The notes: generated by a model not told the origin, from the letters alone. A DNA stretch of 64,000 nt from CAIWHR01 sp963816925 (GCA_963816925.1 CAWFMY010000027.1:310001-374000), one strand, 5' to 3'. Positions 38,272-52,354 are shown, numbered from the stretch's first letter. Made by a program: numbers and translations.

Positions 38272-39170
38272 GCGCCGCGCACTTTTTTCTTCAGCGCGGC
38301 AGCGCCCGCGTAGCCGCGCGCGAACTGCCACGCGATGCGGCCGCTGCGCGAGCCCCGTTGCAGGGCGAACTGCAGCGCGTCGCGGTAACGCGCTGCGGTC
38401 TCGTGCTTCGTCTTCGGTTCCGGGACGTCGAACACGCGAAGCCAGGCGCCGACCGCCGCGAGGTAGTCGTCCTGGCTGAACGGGTAGAACGAGATCCAGA
38501 GGCCGAAGCGCTCGGACAGCGAGATCTTCTCCTCGACGGATTCGCCCGGATGGACCTCCTCGCCGATGTGCTTCGTCTCCAGGTTCTCGCTGAAGTATTC
38601 GGGCAGCAGGTGGCGGCGGTTCGAGGTCGCGTAGATCAGCATGTTCGCGGACGCGGCGGCGATCGTGCCGTCCAGCATCACCTTGAGCGCCTTGTAGCCC
38701 GCCTCGCCCGCGTCGAACGTGAGGTCGTCGCAGAAGACGATGTAGCGCTCGCGGCGCTCCGCGACGAGGTCCGCGATGTCGGGCAGGTCGGTGAGGTCGG
38801 CTTTGTCGACCTCGATCAGGCGGAGCCCTCGCGTCGCGTATTTCACGAGCATCGCCTTCACGAGCGAGGACTTGCCGGTGCCGCGCGAGCCGGTAAGGAG
38901 AACATTGTTCGCCGGCAGGCCGGCGACGAACTGGCGCGTGTTCGCGTCGATCGCCCCTTTTTGCGCGTCGATGGCGACGAGGTCGTCGAGCCGGATCGCG
39001 TGCGGGTGGCGGATCGCCTGCAGGTAACCGCGGCCCGCCCGCTTGCGCCAGCGGAACGCGGTCGCCTTCCAGTCGGGCGGCGGCGGCGCCGGCGGCAGCA
39101 CGGCCTCGACCCGCGCGAGAATGCCCTCGAGGCGCGCGAACAGGGCGGCGATTTCGGCAGGGGCGGGCAT
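38268..39170 (-). CDS. DUF815 P-loop ATPase
   Basis: 300 residues. LLTGSRGTGKSSLVKAML is Walker A, and YIVFCDDLTF Walker B, inside the DUF815 AAA-like fold (ATSNRRHLLPEYFSEN; LSERFGLWISFYPFSQDDYL). No biochemical role is established for the family. It sits between argJ and the Nudix gene, a conserved betaproteobacterial order, and is coupled to the Nudix gene by a 4-base overlap. Confidence 0.9.
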   Translation of the reverse strand: MPAPAEIAALFARLEGILARVEAVLPPAPPPPDWKATAFRWRKRAGRGYLQAIRHPHAIRLDDLVAIDAQKGAIDANTRQFVAGLPANNVLLTGSRGTGKSSLVKAMLVKYATRGLRLIEVDKADLTDLPDIADLVAERRERYIVFCDDLTFDAGEAGYKALKVMLDGTIAAASANMLIYATSNRRHLLPEYFSENLETKHIGEEVHPGESVEEKISLSERFGLWISFYPFSQDDYLAAVGAWLRVFDVPEPKTKHETAARYRDALQFALQRGSRSGRIAWQFARGYAGAAALKKKVRGA

Positions 39171-39171
39171 C

Positions 39172-40402
39172 TCAGCTGCGGTAGTCGGCGTTGATCGAAA
39201 CGTAGTCGTGCGAGAAGTCGCAGGTCCAGACGCGCGCCGACGCGTTGCCGCGGCCGAGGGCGACGGTGACCGTGATTTCCTCCTGCTTCATCACGCGCTG
39301 GCCGTCTTCCTCGCGGTACGACGGCGCGCGCCCGCCCCGATCGACCACCAGCACGTCGTCCAGCCGGAACGACACCTCCGACGGATCGAGATCGGCCGCC
39401 GCGGCGTTGCCGATCGCGCACACGATGCGGCCGAGGTTCGGGTCGGAGGCGAAGAACGCGGTCTTCACCAGCGGCGAATGCGCGATGCCGAGCGCGATGT
39501 CCCGGCATTCGGCGGCATCGCGCCCGCCCTCGACCGCGATGGTGATGAACTTGGTCGCGCCTTCGCCGTCGCGGACGATCGCCTGCGCGAGCTCCGTCGC
39601 CACCTCGGTCAGCGCGCCGCGAATGGCCACGACGCGCGGATCGTCGGCGCGTTCGATTGGGGGAAGCGTGGCCTTCCCCGTCGCGGCGATCACGAAACTG
39701 TCGTTCGTCGACGTGTCGCCGTCGACCGTCGCGCAATTGAACGACACGTCGGCGATCTCGCGCGTGAGGCTTTGCAGAAGGTCCGCGGCCAGCGGCGCGT
39801 CCGTGGCGACGAACGAGAGCATCGTCGCCATGTTCGGGTGGATCATCCCGGCGCCCTTGGCGATGCCGGTGACCGTGACGGGGACGCCGTCGATGGCCAC
39901 CCTTCGCGACGCGCCCTTCGGCACCGTGTCGGTCGTCATGATCGCCGACACGGCGGCGAACCAGTGGTCCGCGGCGAGGGCCGCCTTCGCGGCGGGAAGC
40001 GCCGCAGCGATCTTCGCGACGGGCAGCGGCTCCATGATGACGCCGGTCGAGAACGGCAGCACTTCGTCGGCGTTGCAACCGAGCGTCATCGCCACCACTT
40101 CGCACGTCGCGTTGGCGTCGGCGATCCCCGGTTCGCCGGTGCCGGCGTTCGCGTTGCCCGCGTTGACCACAAGCGCGCGGACGCGTCCCGCGCCGGCGAG
40201 GTGGCGGCGGCACACCGTCACAGGCGCGGCGCAGAAGCGGTTCTGCGTGAACACGCCGGCGGCGACCGTGCCTTCGTCGAACGCGACCAGCAGCACGTCG
40301 TCGCGCTGCCAGTTCTTGATCCTGGCCGCCGCTGTGCCGAGCGTCACGCCGGGAACGAGCGAGCAGGTCCTGCGGACGAGGGGGGGTGTAACGGACGGGC
40401 AT
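39172..40402 (-). CDS. argJ: Bifunctional ornithine acetyltransferase / N-acetylglutamate synthase (frameshifted)
   Basis: About 409 residues; transfers acetyl from acetylornithine to glutamate in the arginine acetyl cycle. The N-terminus MPVRYTPPRPQDLL (from ATG 40402) is in a different frame from VPGVTLGTAAARIKNW; one extra C near 40359 separates them. The self-cleavage site is KGAGMIHPNMATMLSF with the nucleophilic Thr, flanked by NAGNANAGTG and the C-terminal NADYRS. It is 26 bases downstream of secA. Confidence 0.94.
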
Positions 40403-40428
40403 GGCGCCCGGATTCTAACGTACGGAGA

Positions 40429-43164
<2,736 letters not shown>

Positions 43165-43190
43165 GTCGGTGTGACTTGAAGCCGCGGGGA

Positions 43191-43223
43191 CAAAAAACAA
43201 GGGGTGAGGACCGCCTCACCCCT
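43191..43223 (-). terminator. Intrinsic terminator between the M23 gene and secA
   Basis: The perfect stem GAGGGGTGAGG/CCTCACCCC with a 4-base loop (core 43201-43222) is followed on the minus strand by TTGTTTTTTG. It lies 29 bases past the M23 stop and 26 bases before the secA ATG. Confidence 0.85.
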
Positions 43224-43251
43224 CATTTCATCGGCCGAGTGGGCGCAAGCG

Positions 43252-44181
43252 TCAGCCCGGGGCTTCCAGGAAGCGTGCGGGATTCTGCGGGACGCCGTTC
43301 AGCCGGACCTCGAAGTGCAGATGCGGCCCCGTCGAACGCCCGGTCGAACCGACGGACCCCAGTCGCTGGCCGCGCACCACGAGGTCGCCTTCGTTCACGT
43401 AAATCTGGGAGGCGTGGGCGTACCGGGAAAGGAGCCCGTTGCCATGGTCGATCTCGATGATTTTACCATATTCGGCATGGTAGCCGGCGTAGACGACCTT
43501 CCCGCTCGCCGCGGCTACGATCGGCGTCCCGATGTTGGCCGGGAAATCGATCCCTTCATGGAAGGACCTCGCCCCCGTGAACGGGTCGATGCGATAGCCG
43601 AAGTTCGACGAGAACCAACCCTCGACGATCGGCGCCAGCGTCGGCAGGAACTTGCGATTCGCGGACGTCTGCACGAGCAGCGCCTCGAGGACACCCAGCT
43701 GGTCGGAACGCTCGTCGACCTGGTGCGCGAGCTTGTCCAGGAGCTCCCCGAATTCGCCGACCGTGAAATTGCGCGACGGGATCGTCGTCGACTCGGCGCC
43801 GCCGCGCCCCGGCACCTTGCCCGGCTGCAGCGACTGCAGTTCCTGTGGATTGAGCCCCGCAATTTTGGCGAGGCGCTCGCCCAGTCCGTCGAGGCGCATC
43901 ATCTGCGCCTGCAAGTCGCCCAGGCGAAGCGCCATCGCGTTGAGATGCCCCTGGACGATCTCCTGCGACTTCAGCGCTTCTTCGCGCTGGTCCGCGAGCA
44001 CGATCGCCTGCAGCCACGGATGCTGCGTCGCGGCCGCGTAGCGCAGCGTGACGAAATTGAAAAGGAGCGTGAATGCGACGAACAACATCAGCAGCCCGAG
44101 CCCGCCCGCCACGCCGTGTCGCCAGTCGAGCGTCAGCGTCCGGGCGCGAGCCGTGGCGCTCGACACGAGAATGATGTTCAA
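43252..44181 (-). CDS. M23-family metallopeptidase (LytM-type)
   Basis: 309 residues. One membrane anchor (about 25-48), a helical/coiled region (60-175), then the LytM domain with zinc ligands H208/D212 (HEGID) and H289 in HLHF (H287, H289); GNGLLSRYAHAS fits the M23 fold. It is presumably a periplasmic peptidoglycan endopeptidase anchored in the inner membrane. It precedes secA, as is usual in betaproteobacteria, and diverges from dciA. Confidence 0.9.
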   Translation of the reverse strand: MNIILVSSATARARTLTLDWRHGVAGGLGLLMLFVAFTLLFNFVTLRYAAATQHPWLQAIVLADQREEALKSQEIVQGHLNAMALRLGDLQAQMMRLDGLGERLAKIAGLNPQELQSLQPGKVPGRGGAESTTIPSRNFTVGEFGELLDKLAHQVDERSDQLGVLEALLVQTSANRKFLPTLAPIVEGWFSSNFGYRIDPFTGARSFHEGIDFPANIGTPIVAAASGKVVYAGYHAEYGKIIEIDHGNGLLSRYAHASQIYVNEGDLVVRGQRLGSVGSTGRSTGPHLHFEVRLNGVPQNPARFLEAPG

Positions 44182-44253
44182 TTAGGCCTCTCCCTCGTTC
44201 ACGCCGCCGGTGCGCCCTTTCGCATCCGGCGATCAACGACGCCGCACGTCCCT

Positions 44254-44688
44254 ATGACGCGTTCGCCGCAATCCTTGCAGCGCATTCTTGCCGCCGACCC
44301 CGCGCTCGCCGCCTGGGACGCGCGCCGCCGCCGTGAAGCCGCATTGACGGCCATCGTTCGCCGCCACTTGCCCCGCCCGTTGGCCGAGCGGCTTCGCGTC
44401 GCGGAAGACGGCGGGCCCGAACTCTGCCTGATCGCGGACGCCGGCGCCATTGCCGCCGTCGCCCGGCAGCGTGCCCCGGACCTCCTCGACGAACTGCGGC
44501 GAGAAGGGTGTGAATTTACTTCAATACGGGTGCGGGTGCAAGTTGCCAATGTGCCGCGAAAAATGGAAAAACCCGTTGCAAAACATATTGATAGAGCCGC
44601 ATTGCGGCCGTTGGCGACGCTTGCGCACGACCTGCCGGCGGGGCCGCTCAAGGCGGCGTTGGCCCGCTTCCTGCGCCGCGCCGGCTAG
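44254..44688 (+). CDS. dciA: DciA-like DUF721 protein
   Basis: 144 residues. LAAWDARRRREAALTAIVRRHLPRPLAERLRVA followed by LCLIADAGAIAAVARQRAPDLLDELRREG matches the DUF721/DciA domain, which loads the replicative helicase in bacteria lacking DnaC. Homology is weak by eye; the position between lpxC and the M23-secA pair supports the call. The last 40 residues are more divergent. It converges on lpxC; I see no clear terminator in the 79-base gap. Confidence 0.75.
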   Translation: MTRSPQSLQRILAADPALAAWDARRRREAALTAIVRRHLPRPLAERLRVAEDGGPELCLIADAGAIAAVARQRAPDLLDELRREGCEFTSIRVRVQVANVPRKMEKPVAKHIDRAALRPLATLAHDLPAGPLKAALARFLRRAG

Positions 44689-44767
44689 GAATGGTGAAAG
44701 TCGGACGAGGGAGTCCGGGAGCCGAGGCGACCCCCGAAACGGGAACGCGGATGCCCGTGCTGGAGAA

Positions 44768-45682
44768 TCAAGCCGGGGACAGCTGCCACCCCTGGAACGC
44801 GGTGGGGACGTCGTCCTCGGCCTTGAAGGTCACGAGCTCGAATGCTTCCGGCCGCGCGACAAGCGTTCGCGCGAGCGCGTTGTTGAGCGCGTGTCCCGAC
44901 TTGAACGCCGTGTACTGGCCGATCAGCGGGTGCCCGAGCAGGTAGAGGTCGCCGATCGCATCGAGCACCTTGTGCTTCACGAATTCGTTGTCGTAGCGCA
45001 GGCCCTCGGCGTTCAGCACGCGGAAATCGTCCAGCACGATCGCGTTCTGCAGGCTGCCGCCGAGTCCCAGGCCGGCCGCGCGCATCGCCTCGACGTCCTG
45101 CATGAAGCCGAACGTTCGCGCCCGGGCGACTTCCTTGACATAGGAATGCTCGGCGAAATCGATGACGACCTGACGGTTCTCGGAGCCGAACATCGGATGC
45201 GGGAAGTCGATCGTGAAGTCGAGCTTGAACCCGTGGAACGGATCGAACCGCGCCCACTTGTCGCCGTCGCGCGCTTCGACGGTTTCGACGATGCGCAGGT
45301 ATTTCTTCGCGGCGTTCTGCTCGACGATTCCCGCCGACTGCAGCAGGAAGACGAAAGGACCCGCGCTGCCGTCCATGATCGGGATCTCGGGGCCCGCGAC
45401 ATCCACGTGCGCATTGTCGATGCCGAGGCCCGCGAATGCCGACATCAGGTGCTCGACGGTGGAAATTGACGCGCCGTCCTGCTTCAGCGTCGACGAAAGC
45501 CGCGTGTCGCCGACGTGTCGCGCGTCCGCCGGAATCGCCACCGGCACCGGCAGGTCGACACGATGGAAAACGATGCCGGTGTCGGGCGCCGCGGGTCGCA
45601 GCACGAGATCGACGCGCGCGCCGGTGTGCACGCCGACACCCGTGGTCTTGATCGTCGTCTTGAGGGTTCGCTGCTTCAGCAT
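44768..45682 (-). CDS. lpxC: UDP-3-O-acyl-N-acetylglucosamine deacetylase LpxC
   Basis: 304 residues; zinc enzyme for the committed step of lipid A synthesis. MLKQRTLKTTIKTTGVGVHTG start, STVEHLMSAFAG with zinc ligand H78, MDGSAGPFVFLLQSAG and VKHKVLDAIGDLYLLGHP with the remaining His/Asp ligands. Normal length. It follows ftsZ, as in most betaproteobacterial dcw clusters. Confidence 0.97.
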   Translation of the reverse strand: MLKQRTLKTTIKTTGVGVHTGARVDLVLRPAAPDTGIVFHRVDLPVPVAIPADARHVGDTRLSSTLKQDGASISTVEHLMSAFAGLGIDNAHVDVAGPEIPIMDGSAGPFVFLLQSAGIVEQNAAKKYLRIVETVEARDGDKWARFDPFHGFKLDFTIDFPHPMFGSENRQVVIDFAEHSYVKEVARARTFGFMQDVEAMRAAGLGLGGSLQNAIVLDDFRVLNAEGLRYDNEFVKHKVLDAIGDLYLLGHPLIGQYTAFKSGHALNNALARTLVARPEAFELVTFKAEDDVPTAFQGWQLSPA

Positions 45683-45784
45683 GTCGTCAACCTGACCAAA
45701 TCGCGCGCCGGGTCAAGGGCTTAGCGATAAATTGTACCACGAAAACCCGCGTCGGGCCAAGGAGGACGCGGCACCCCGTGCCGC

Positions 45785-45840
45785 GACTTGCGATCGCTCG
45801 CCCCCTTGCCTTCGGCCGGGACCCGGTTCGCCGCCGCCAT
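45785..45840. repeat. Dispersed partial copy of the 117-bp repeat
   Basis: This 56-base stretch in the ftsZ-lpxC gap matches the second half of the tandem repeat at 20575-20925, including the shared cores GCGATCGCTCG and CCCCCTTGCCTTCGG and the CCGG-TTCGCCG tail. It shows that the repeat is a family rather than a local duplication. Confidence 0.75.
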
Positions 45841-45842
45841 CG

Positions 45843-47024
45843 CTAATCGGCCTGCTTGCGCAGGAACGCCGGGATCTCCGCCGCATCGAACGCCGGCGCC
45901 GCGCCCGCCGACGGCGTGCGGCCCCGGCGCACGACGGCCGGCTGCTCGAGATCCTCGTAGTTGACCGATTCCGACGCCATGCCGACGTTGTCGGTGCCGG
46001 TGCGCTGAACGACCTGCACCGGCTCGACCAGCGCGATGTTCGGCGTGCGCAGCTGCTGCTTCGCGCTCACCGGCCCGAGCCCGGTCGCGACCATCGTCAC
46101 GCGCAAGCGCGAGCCCATCGCCTCGTCGATCACGGTGCCGACGATGACGAGCGCATCCTCCGCCATGAACTCGCGGATCGTGCTCATCACCTCGTGGTAC
46201 TCCTTCATCTTGAGGCTCGCGGACGCCGTGATGTTGACCAGCACGCCGCGCGCGCCCTGCAGGTTGACGTCTTCCAGCAGCGGGCTCTTCACCGCGGCTT
46301 CGGCAGCCACCCGCGCGCGATCCGCGCCTTCCGCCGCGGCCGAGCCCATCATCGCCATCCCGACTTCGCCCATCACGGTGCGAACGTCGGCGAAGTCGAC
46401 GTTGACGAGGCCGGCGTTGTTGATCACCTCGGCGATGCCCGACACGGCGCCGTGCAGCACGTCGTTCGCCGAGGCGTAGGCGTCGAGCACCGAGACGTCG
46501 TCGCCCAGCACCTGCATCAGCTTGTCGTTGGGAATGATGATCAGCGAGTCGACCTTCTTCTTCAGCTCCTCGATGCCCGCATCCGCGACCTTCTTGCGCT
46601 TGCCTTCGAACTCGAACGGGCGCGTGACGACGGCGACGGTCAGGATGTCCATCGTCTTCGCGATGTCGGCGATGACCGGCGCGGCGCCCGTGCCCGTGCC
46701 CCCGCCCATGCCCGCGGTGATGAACAGCATGTCGGCGCCGTCGATCAATTCGGCGATGCGCTCGCGGTCCTCGTTCGCCGCGTCGCGGCCGATTTCCGGC
46801 CGCGCCCCTGCGCCGAGACCGCGCGTCAGCGTGCTGCCGAGCTGCAGCTGCACCGGCGCGGTGGACCGCTTCAGCGCCTGCGCGTCGGTGTTGGCGCTGA
46901 TGAACTCGACGCCGACGAGACCCTTGCTGATCATGTGCTCGACGGCGTTGCCGCCGCAGCCCCCTACTCCGATGACCTTGATGATCGCGCCTTCTTGCGG
47001 GGACTGGTCGATGATTTCGAACAT
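45843..47024 (-). CDS. ftsZ: Cell division GTPase FtsZ
   Basis: 393 residues; tubulin-like Z-ring protein. GVGGCGGNAV near 19-28, the GTP loop GGGTGTG (107-113), NVDFADVRTVM with the T7-loop residues, and the conserved C-terminal peptide AEIPAFLRKQAD that binds FtsA/ZipA. It is 110 bases after ftsA, with an AGGAG site just before ATG 47024. Confidence 0.98.
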   Translation of the reverse strand: MFEIIDQSPQEGAIIKVIGVGGCGGNAVEHMISKGLVGVEFISANTDAQALKRSTAPVQLQLGSTLTRGLGAGARPEIGRDAANEDRERIAELIDGADMLFITAGMGGGTGTGAAPVIADIAKTMDILTVAVVTRPFEFEGKRKKVADAGIEELKKKVDSLIIIPNDKLMQVLGDDVSVLDAYASANDVLHGAVSGIAEVINNAGLVNVDFADVRTVMGEVGMAMMGSAAAEGADRARVAAEAAVKSPLLEDVNLQGARGVLVNITASASLKMKEYHEVMSTIREFMAEDALVIVGTVIDEAMGSRLRVTMVATGLGPVSAKQQLRTPNIALVEPVQVVQRTGTDNVGMASESVNYEDLEQPAVVRRGRTPSAGAAPAFDAAEIPAFLRKQAD

Positions 47025-47134
47025 GGTGTGCTCCTTTCTCCTGTCTGTTTTGCTGCGATGTCGGTCGAATGTGCCGTGCCAATTGCTACTGTTTGCCGGT
47101 CCCTGGTTTCCGCTCCCCGTTTTCTTGTCCGTAT

Positions 47135-48367
47135 TCAGAAATTCGCCTTAAACCAATGCTTCATCCGTTCCGCGACGCCGGAGATGCCGGACGTCCGCGC
47201 GCGCGATTCGCGCGCCTGCAGGTACTGGTCGCGCCCTTCGAGCAGCAGCCCGACCGCAGTCGCGTAGCGCGGGCTGCGGACGACATCCGCGAGCCCGCCG
47301 ACATACGCCGGCACGCCGACGCGCACCGGAAGATGGAAGACTTCCTCGCCGAGCTCGGCCACCCCGGCGAGGAGCGCGGTGCCGCCGGTCAGCACGATTC
47401 CGGACGACAGCAGCTCCTCGAAGCCGGAGCGGCGGAGTTCCGCCTGCACGAGGGTGTAGAGCTCCTCGATCCGCGGCTCGATCACTTCCGCCAGCGTCTG
47501 CCGCGACAACTTGCGCGGCGCGCGATCGCCGACGCCGGGCACCTCGATGATGTCCTTCGGGTCGGCGAGCTGCCGCAGCGCGCAGCCGTGCCGCAGCTTG
47601 AGCTCCTCCGCTTCCTTGGTCGGCGTGCGCAGCGTCATCGCGATGTCGTTGGTGACCTGGTCGCCGGCGATCGGGATCACGGCCGTGTGGCGGATCGCGC
47701 CGTTCGCGAACACGGCGATGTCGGTGGTGCCGCCGCCGATGTCCATGAGGCACACGCCCAGCTCCTTTTCGTCGTCGTTCAGCACGGCGATCGACGACGC
47801 CAGCGGCTGCAGGATCACGTCCTTGACCTCGAGGCCGCAGCGGCGCACGCACTTCACGATGTTCTCGACGGCCGACACCGCGCCGGTGACGATGTGCACC
47901 TTGACCTCGAGGCGCACGCCGCTCATCCCGAGCGGCTCGCGCACGTCCTCCTGCCCGTCGATGATGAATTCCTGCGGCAGGATGTGCAGGATCTGCTGGT
48001 CGTTCGGGATCGCGATCGCCTTCGCGGTTTCGACGACGCGGTCGATGTCGGCCTGCGTCACTTCCTTTTCCTTGATCGCGACCATGCCGCTCGAGTTGAG
48101 GCTGCGGATGTGGCTGCCCGCGACACCGGTGTAGACCTCGGTGATCCGGCAGTCGGCCATCAGCTCCGCTTCCTCCAGCACGCGCTGGATCGACGACATC
48201 GTCGCTTCGATGTTGACGACGACGCCCCGCCGCAGGCCGCGCGACGGCTGCGTGCCGAGCCCGATGATGTTGAGTCCGCCTTCGGGCGTCACCTCGGCGA
48301 CGATCGCGACGATCTTCGACGTCCCGATGTCGAGGCCCACGATCAGGTTCTTCACATCCTTCACCAT
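47135..48367 (-). CDS. ftsA: Cell division protein FtsA
   Basis: 410 residues; actin-like ATPase that tethers FtsZ to the membrane. LIVGLDIGTSKIVAIV (phosphate 1), MDIGGGTTDIAVF (phosphate 2), LTGGTALLAG (adenosine) and a C-terminal amphipathic helix (VAERMKHWFKANF). ATG 48367 is the family start; in the given sequence the frame runs on from ftsQ without a stop. Confidence 0.96.
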   Translation of the reverse strand: MVKDVKNLIVGLDIGTSKIVAIVAEVTPEGGLNIIGLGTQPSRGLRRGVVVNIEATMSSIQRVLEEAELMADCRITEVYTGVAGSHIRSLNSSGMVAIKEKEVTQADIDRVVETAKAIAIPNDQQILHILPQEFIIDGQEDVREPLGMSGVRLEVKVHIVTGAVSAVENIVKCVRRCGLEVKDVILQPLASSIAVLNDDEKELGVCLMDIGGGTTDIAVFANGAIRHTAVIPIAGDQVTNDIAMTLRTPTKEAEELKLRHGCALRQLADPKDIIEVPGVGDRAPRKLSRQTLAEVIEPRIEELYTLVQAELRRSGFEELLSSGIVLTGGTALLAGVAELGEEVFHLPVRVGVPAYVGGLADVVRSPRYATAVGLLLEGRDQYLQARESRARTSGISGVAERMKHWFKANF

Positions 48368-49153
48368 CGGTCCCCCATTCGCTCGAGTCGATCGCCCATG
48401 CTCATACGCCGCTCCCGCCTTCTTCGCCGTTCGTTCGTGGAATCCCGGCACCCGCGCGGCGAAGCCGTTGCGATAACGCAGATCGACGCGATCGACGCGC
48501 GTGCCCGCGCGCGCGAGCGCCTGGATCGTGCGGCCGTAGACCCCCACGAAGCGCGCGAGACGCTCGCCCGGCTCGTCGCGGCCCAGCTCCACGTCGAGCG
48601 GGCCCGATGGGCCGATGACGCGGAGGCGCCAGCCGCCACGCGGCGAGACGTGGATCTCCTGCAGCGCGAGCGACAGCGGATGAAGTGCCGCCGCCCACTC
48701 GGAAAAGCGCGCGGTGATTTCCGCCGCCCGCGCGTCCGCGCCTTCGAGCTGCGGCAGGTCGCCGTCGTAGTCGGCGCTGAAGATCTCGCCATTCGCGTTC
48801 ACGAGCGCGTCGCCGTTCCAGCGCGCGAACGGTTCGTGTTCCTCGATCGTCACTTCGAGCCGCTGCGGCCACTGGCGCGACAGCGATGCGCGCCGCACCC
48901 AGGGCACCTTCGCGAGCGCCGCGCGGGCGCGATCGAGGTTCATCGTGAAGAACGTGCCCGCGAGCTCGTCGCGGATGACCGCTTCGAGCTGCGCCGCATT
49001 CACGCGCTCCGGCGTCGTCGTCACCACGACCTCGCGGAATTCGAACGCCGGCTGCCGGAAGAGCCACATGAGGCCCCCGACGACGAACGCGCCCGCCGCG
49101 ATGAGCGCGAGGCCCGCGGCGATCGCGTTCAGCTGCTTCGCGTCATCCCACAT
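48361..49153 (-). CDS. ftsQ: Cell division protein FtsQ (stop probably masked by a frameshift)
   Basis: About 263 residues. One membrane segment (LNAIAAGLALIAAGAFVVGGLMWLF) then the POTRA domain (FEFREVVVTTTPERVNAAQLEA; LAKVPWVRRASLSRQWPQRLEVTIEEHEPFARW) and a beta domain. As written, the frame reads straight into ftsA. A single extra base after TAKK would instead end FtsQ at the TGA overlapping the ftsA start. Its start overlaps the ddlB end by 11 bases. Confidence 0.9.
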
Positions 49154-50060
49154 GGGCGCCCCGCAGGATCGTGAGACAAAGATCGGCGAACGGAATGCCC
49201 GCCTGCTTCGCCGCCATCGGCACCAGCGAATGTCCGGTCATGCCCGGCGACGTGTTGACCTCGAGGAACGAAAACGAGCCGTCCGCGCGCAGGATCAGGT
49301 CGAGCCGGCCCCAGCCGCTGCAGCCGACGACGTCGAACGCCGCAAGCGACGCGGCCTCGATCTCGCGCTCCTTCGCCGCCGGCAGTCCGCTGGGGCAGAA
49401 GTACTTCGTGGCGTCGGAGAAATACTTGTGGTGGTAGTCGTAGTTGCCTTGCGGCGCCTCGATCCGGATGGCCGGCAGCGCGCGCCCCGCGAGGATTCCA
49501 ACCGTGAGCTCGGTGCCCGCCACGAGTTCCTCGACCAGCACGAGATCGTCGTGCTTCGCCGCCTCCACGTGGGCGAGCGCGAGCTCGTCGCGGTCCACGC
49601 TCGCGACCTTGGTGATGCCGATCGACGAGCCGACGCGCGCGGGCTTCACGATCAGCGGCAGGCCGAGCTCGGCCACCACGCGCATCCAGTCGGTCGCCGC
49701 GGTCACCACCCGATAGCGCGGCGTCGGGATGCCCGTCGCTTGCCAGACAAGCTTGGTGCGCCACTTGTCCATCGCCAGCGCGGAGGCCATCACGCCGCTG
49801 CCGGTGTAGGGGATCTTCAGCGTCTCGAGCGCGCCCTGCACGGTGCCGTCCTCGCCGAAGCGCCCATGCAGCGCGATGAAGGCGCGGTCGAAGCGCTCCT
49901 CGCGCAACGTCCACAGGTCGCGCTCGGCGGGGTCGAACGCGTGCGCCTCCACGCCTTTCTCGACGAGCGCCTTCAGCACCGCGTTGCCGGACAGGAACGA
50001 GATCTCCCGCTCCGCGCTCGGCCCTCCCATCAACACGGCGACTTTGCCAAATTCGTTCAT
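49143..50060 (-). CDS. ddlB: D-alanine--D-alanine ligase DdlB
   Basis: 305 residues; ATP-grasp enzyme making D-Ala-D-Ala for peptidoglycan. VAVLMGGPSAEREISFLSGNAV, ALHGRFGEDGTVQGALE, PARVGSSIGITKV and FLEVNTSPGMTGHSLVP with the Mg-binding Asn/Glu residues. The ATG overlaps the murB stop by 3 bases. Confidence 0.97.
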   Translation of the reverse strand: MNEFGKVAVLMGGPSAEREISFLSGNAVLKALVEKGVEAHAFDPAERDLWTLREERFDRAFIALHGRFGEDGTVQGALETLKIPYTGSGVMASALAMDKWRTKLVWQATGIPTPRYRVVTAATDWMRVVAELGLPLIVKPARVGSSIGITKVASVDRDELALAHVEAAKHDDLVLVEELVAGTELTVGILAGRALPAIRIEAPQGNYDYHHKYFSDATKYFCPSGLPAAKEREIEAASLAAFDVVGCSGWGRLDLILRADGSFSFLEVNTSPGMTGHSLVPMAAKQAGIPFADLCLTILRGAHVG

Positions 50061-50973
50061 GCGGTCTTTTCGCCGATGACGCGCACTTCGGGCTCGAGAT
50101 CGACGCCCGTTTTCGCGCGCACCGTTTCGCGCACGTGCGCGATCAGCGCCTCGATGTCGGCGGCCTTCGCCGACCGGCGCGGATTCACGATGAAATTGGC
50201 GTGCTTGTCCGACACCGACGCGCCGCCGATCGCGAAGCCCTTGAGGCCGCAGCTTTCGATCAGCCGTGCGGCGTGGTCACCTTCCGGGTTGCGGAAGACG
50301 CTGCCCGCGTTCGGCAGGTTGAGCGGCTGCGTGGCGATGCGCCGCGCCAGGAGCTCCTTGATGCGCGCGCGCGCCGCCGTCGCGTCGCCCGTCGGAAACC
50401 GGAACCATGCGGCAGTGAAGATGCCGTCGAACGCGCTGCCGTCGGCGCGCCGCACGCTCCGGTAGCCGATTGCGTAGTCCGCCGGCGTGCGGACCTCGAA
50501 GCGGCCGTCGCGGCGCACCACTTCGACGCGGACGACCTGGCGCCACGTCTCGCCGCCATAGCAGCCGGCGTTCATCGCGAGCGCGCCGCCGACCGCGCCC
50601 GGAACGCCCGCCAGGAATTCCGCGCCCGCGCAGCCGTGCAACGCGGCAAAGCGCGCGAGCTTCGGGCACGCGACGGTCGCTTCCGCGTAGACCTGGCCAT
50701 CGGCCACCGCGAGCGCGCCGCCCGGGTTGTGCATGATCACGACCGTGCCGCGCACGCCGCCGTCGCGCACGAGCGTATTGCTGCCGAGGCCGAGCACGGT
50801 GACGGGCTCGTCGGGCGGCAGCTCCCGCAGGAACGCCGCGAGATCGTCGCGATCGGCGGGCACATAGAGACGGTCCGCCGGCCCGCCGCAGCGCCAGGTC
50901 GTGTAGGGCGCAAGGCGCGCCTCGCGCATCTCGCTGCCGCGAAGCGTTGCGAACCGGCGCGGCTCGCTCATCA

Positions 50974-50977
<4 letters not shown>
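50057..50977 (-). CDS. murB: UDP-N-acetylenolpyruvoylglucosamine reductase MurB
   Basis: 306 residues; FAD enzyme reducing enolpyruvyl-UDP-GlcNAc to UDP-MurNAc. YTTWRCGGPADRLYVPAD, LGLGSNTLVRDGGVRG (FAD site), FLAGVPGAVGGALAMNAGCYGGE, NLPNAGSVFRNPEGDHAARLIE and the catalytic Glu region LEPEVRVIG. Three ATGs in a row; the first (50977) overlaps the murC TGA. Confidence 0.97.
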
Positions 50978-52350
<1,373 letters not shown>

Positions 52351-52354
<4 letters not shown>

